The notes beneath the pieces are model-generated. The model did not search any database. It was not told where the DNA came from and saw only the letters and a list, made by a program, of their open reading frames with translations. Shown here piece by piece: positions 5,769-7,727 of a DNA stretch of 7,727 bases; position 1 is the first letter of the stretch, and every line of letters begins with the position of its first letter. The translations under genes and the position numbers were made by a program. Origin of the DNA: an uncultured Verrucomicrobia subdivision 3 bacterium (lineage in GTDB: Bacteria; Verrucomicrobiota; Verrucomicrobiia; Limisphaerales; UBA11358); NCBI GenBank assembly GCA_903861445.1, contig CAIOUK010000279.1, forward strand, positions 1 to 7,727, given 5' to 3'.

Positions 5769-7727
5769 CTACGCCAGCTTCGGCGTCAGTTCGCCAGTCG
5801 GTTTTGGATGCGAATCGTGGTCGTGTTTGTCGGCGATGGCTTCGGGCTGGAAATGTTCCAGTTCCTCGCCTTTGCGCACGAGGCGCGCGCTGTTGAAAAT
5901 CACCATCAGCGAGCCGATGTTATGCAATATCGCCGCCACAATCGGGCCGATGTAACCAAATGCCGTCGCGGCCAGACCGACGATGATGAACAACACGCCG
6001 AACAGGAAATTCTGGTTGATGACGGTGCGGGTGCTGCGCGAGAGTTTAACCAGGAACGGCAGGCGACGCAGATCGTTGTTCATCAGCGCAATTGTCGCGC
6101 TGTGGATGGCCACTTCGCTGCCCGCCGCACCCATCGCGATGCTGATGTCACCGGCGGCGAGCGCGGGCGCATCGTTCACGCCGTCACCGACGACGGCGAC
6201 TTTGTAACCTTTCGCTTTCATGGCGCGAACGAAATCCACTTTGTTTTGCGGCAGACAATCGCCTTGCGCTTCTTCGCAACCGATTTCCGCAGCGACGCGC
6301 GTGGCGACAACGTGACGGTCGCCGCTCACCATCGCGATGCGGCGGACGCCTGCGGCCTTCAAGTCGGCCAAGGCTTCTTTCGATTCCGCGCGCGTCTGAT
6401 CTTGCATCCCAACCCAGCCGACGCAAACGCCATTGCGCGCGACAAAAATCAAACTCCAGCCTTCGGTCTCGTTCAAGTCCACGGATTTTTCGAAGCTCGC
6501 GTCAATGCCGTTGTCCTTGAGCCATTGCGCGCGGCCAACGAGAATTTTTGCGCCATTGATTTCCGCCTTCACGCCGCGACCTGCCGTTTCGGCAAAATCT
6601 TTCGGCTCGGCGAGCGGAACTCCGGCTTCACCTGCAAGATTTGCGAGCGCCTTGGCGGTCGGATGGTTGCTGTATTTTTCGGCGGAGGCGGCAAGCAACA
6701 AAAGTTCGGCGGGCTTCGTGTCGCCAATCGGCGCGAGGCGGCTGACGGCGAGTTGGCCGGTCGTGAGCGTGCCGGTTTTATCGAAGACGAAGGCATTTAT
6801 TTTTGCGGCAAGTTCGATGTCGGCGACATTCTTGATCAAAATGCCGAGTCGCGCGGCGGCGGAAAGCGCGGCGACCATCGCAGTTGGCGTTGCGAGAATA
6901 AATGCGCACGGGCACGAGACGACAAATACGGCAATGACGCGGTTCAAATCGTGATAGCCCACCCACACCAGCGCGCCGATGACCAGCACGAGCGGCGTGT
7001 AAAAACCCATGTATTGATCCACGATTTTCTGGATTGGCAATTTGGTTTTCTCCGCCGCGATGATGAGTTCGCGCACGCGACCGAGCGTTGTGTCCGTTCC
7101 GGCGCGGCTGACTTTGATTTCCAAAACGCCCGTCAAGTTCTGCGTGCCGGCAAAAACTTCGTCGCCGGTATTTTTTTCAGCGGGCAAAGATTCGCCGGTG
7201 ATTGTCGCTTGATTGAACGAGCCTTCGCCTTTCACGATTGTTCCATCCGCCGCCACGTTGTCGCCGGGACGAATCCGAATTACATCGCCAACTTTAAGTT
7301 CGCTCGCGGCAACTTCTTCTTCATTGCCATCTTTCAAAATGCGCCGCGCTTTCGTCGGCGTCAGCTTGATGAGCGATTCGATGGAGTCGCGCGCGCCTTG
7401 CGCGGTGCGGGTCTCGATGATTTCGCCGGTGAGCATGAAGAAGGCGACGATGCCAGCGGTCTCGTAATTGCCGGACGCGAACGCGGCGAGCACGGCGATG
7501 GCGACGAGTTCGTTGATGCTCAGATTGCCGCGCCGCAAATCTTTGACGGCGGTGACGATGATGGGATAGCCAAGGATGAGCGAGCCGATCATGGCGCTGG
7601 CGCTGGCGAGCGTGCTGCCGGCGTCGAACAGCCAGTCCACGATGAAGGCGTTGAGGACGAAGACGACGCCGAGGACGGCCTGCCAGAGATGCACGACGGA
7701 ATGTTCGTGGTCGTGGCCGCAGCCGCA
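5769..7727 (-). CDS. Heavy-metal translocating P1B-type ATPase, probably Zn/Cd/Co-type (5' end outside window)
   Basis: ATP-driven metal cation exporter of the cytoplasmic membrane. The reading frame is open to the window edge, so the true start is upstream. GTG at 7694-7692 could be mistaken for the start, but 11 codons before it are in frame and encode CGCGHDHEHSV, a credible metal-binding segment. Numbered from that GTG, the motifs are: TGES of the actuator domain (166-169), CPC in the metal-binding membrane helix (261-263), phosphorylation site DKTGT (Asp305), the His-Pro dipeptide of the P1B nucleotide-binding domain (NHP, 343-345) and the hinge GDGVNDAP (503-510). Eight membrane helices fit: two N-terminal (about 5-23, 32-50), then 62-93 (two), 229-247, 252-272, 562-579 and 582-602. 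The last helices carry HNIGSLMVIFNS (591-602) and lack the copper-ATPase NxxxYN and MxxxS motifs, which argues against a Cu(I) pump. The C-terminal tail is His-rich (KHDHDSH). An N-terminal HMA domain cannot be judged here. Confidence 0.95.
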   Translation of the reverse strand, partial: CGCGHDHEHSVVHLWQAVLGVVFVLNAFIVDWLFDAGSTLASASAMIGSLILGYPIIVTAVKDLRRGNLSINELVAIAVLAAFASGNYETAGIVAFFMLTGEIIETRTAQGARDSIESLIKLTPTKARRILKDGNEEEVAASELKVGDVIRIRPGDNVAADGTIVKGEGSFNQATITGESLPAEKNTGDEVFAGTQNLTGVLEIKVSRAGTDTTLGRVRELIIAAEKTKLPIQKIVDQYMGFYTPLVLVIGALVWVGYHDLNRVIAVFVVSCPCAFILATPTAMVAALSAAARLGILIKNVADIELAAKINAFVFDKTGTLTTGQLAVSRLAPIGDTKPAELLLLAASAEKYSNHPTAKALANLAGEAGVPLAEPKDFAETAGRGVKAEINGAKILVGRAQWLKDNGIDASFEKSVDLNETEGWSLIFVARNGVCVGWVGMQDQTRAESKEALADLKAAGVRRIAMVSGDRHVVATRVAAEIGCEEAQGDCLPQNKVDFVRAMKAKGYKVAVVGDGVNDAPALAAGDISIAMGAAGSEVAIHSATIALMNNDLRRLPFLVKLSRSTRTVINQNFLFGVLFIIVGLAATAFGYIGPIVAAILHNIGSLMVIFNSARLVRKGEELEHFQPEAIADKHDHDSHPKPTGELTPKLA

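Noticed and set aside
7692..7694. GTG as the start codon of the metal ATPase
   Set aside because: The frame stays open upstream to the window edge and encodes a plausible metal-binding Cys/His segment. The first membrane helix would begin almost immediately after this GTG, and P1B ATPases normally have an N-terminal cytoplasmic part.

Overview
The window is a densely coded, entirely minus-strand block. In transcription order (right to left) it holds the 3' part of a P1B-type heavy-metal ATPase (5769-7727), an ABC-transporter ATPase with an unusual C-terminal tail (4561-5751), an ABC-2 type permease with a large extracytoplasmic domain (3076-4461), a membrane-anchored TPR-like protein of unknown function (1514-3079), and most of rimO, the ribosomal protein S12 methylthiotransferase (1-1441). 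The first and last genes run off the window edges. No gap between genes exceeds 100 bases, and I see no RNA genes, CRISPR array, transposase or phage gene.

The organism is probably a Verrucomicrobia/PVC-group bacterium from soil, freshwater or a metagenome. This rests on three things. One is the type of permease/TPR-like protein pair. Another is the moderately high-GC codon use with poor Shine-Dalgarno sites. The third is the presence of dispersed-repeat types I associate with such genomes: 7-bp tandem repeats and a palindrome built of 'CACGGATTGAA' units. No rRNA or other phylogenetic marker is present to confirm this, so it is an inference.

Layout: the metal ATPase and the ABC ATPase are 17 bp apart. 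The ABC ATPase and permease are separated by 99 bp, almost all of it a large imperfect palindrome (4475-4556). The permease and the TPR-like gene overlap by 4 bp (ATGA), which suggests translational coupling. rimO follows after 72 bp. The middle three genes look like one functional unit: an ABC-2 exporter or envelope machine in which the nucleotide-binding protein drives the permease and the TPR-like protein acts on the outer face of the membrane. Its substrate cannot be read from the sequence. The metal ATPase and rimO may simply be co-directional neighbours.

The most unusual things are: (i) two different 7-bp tandem repeats lying in frame inside rimO, in a greatly enlarged linker between its two iron-sulfur domains; (ii) the 82-bp palindrome of repeated 11-bp units within the ABC operon; (iii) the uncharacterised ABC-2/TPR-like module; and (iv) Cys/His-rich segments at both ends of the metal ATPase, together with a non-copper last membrane helix.
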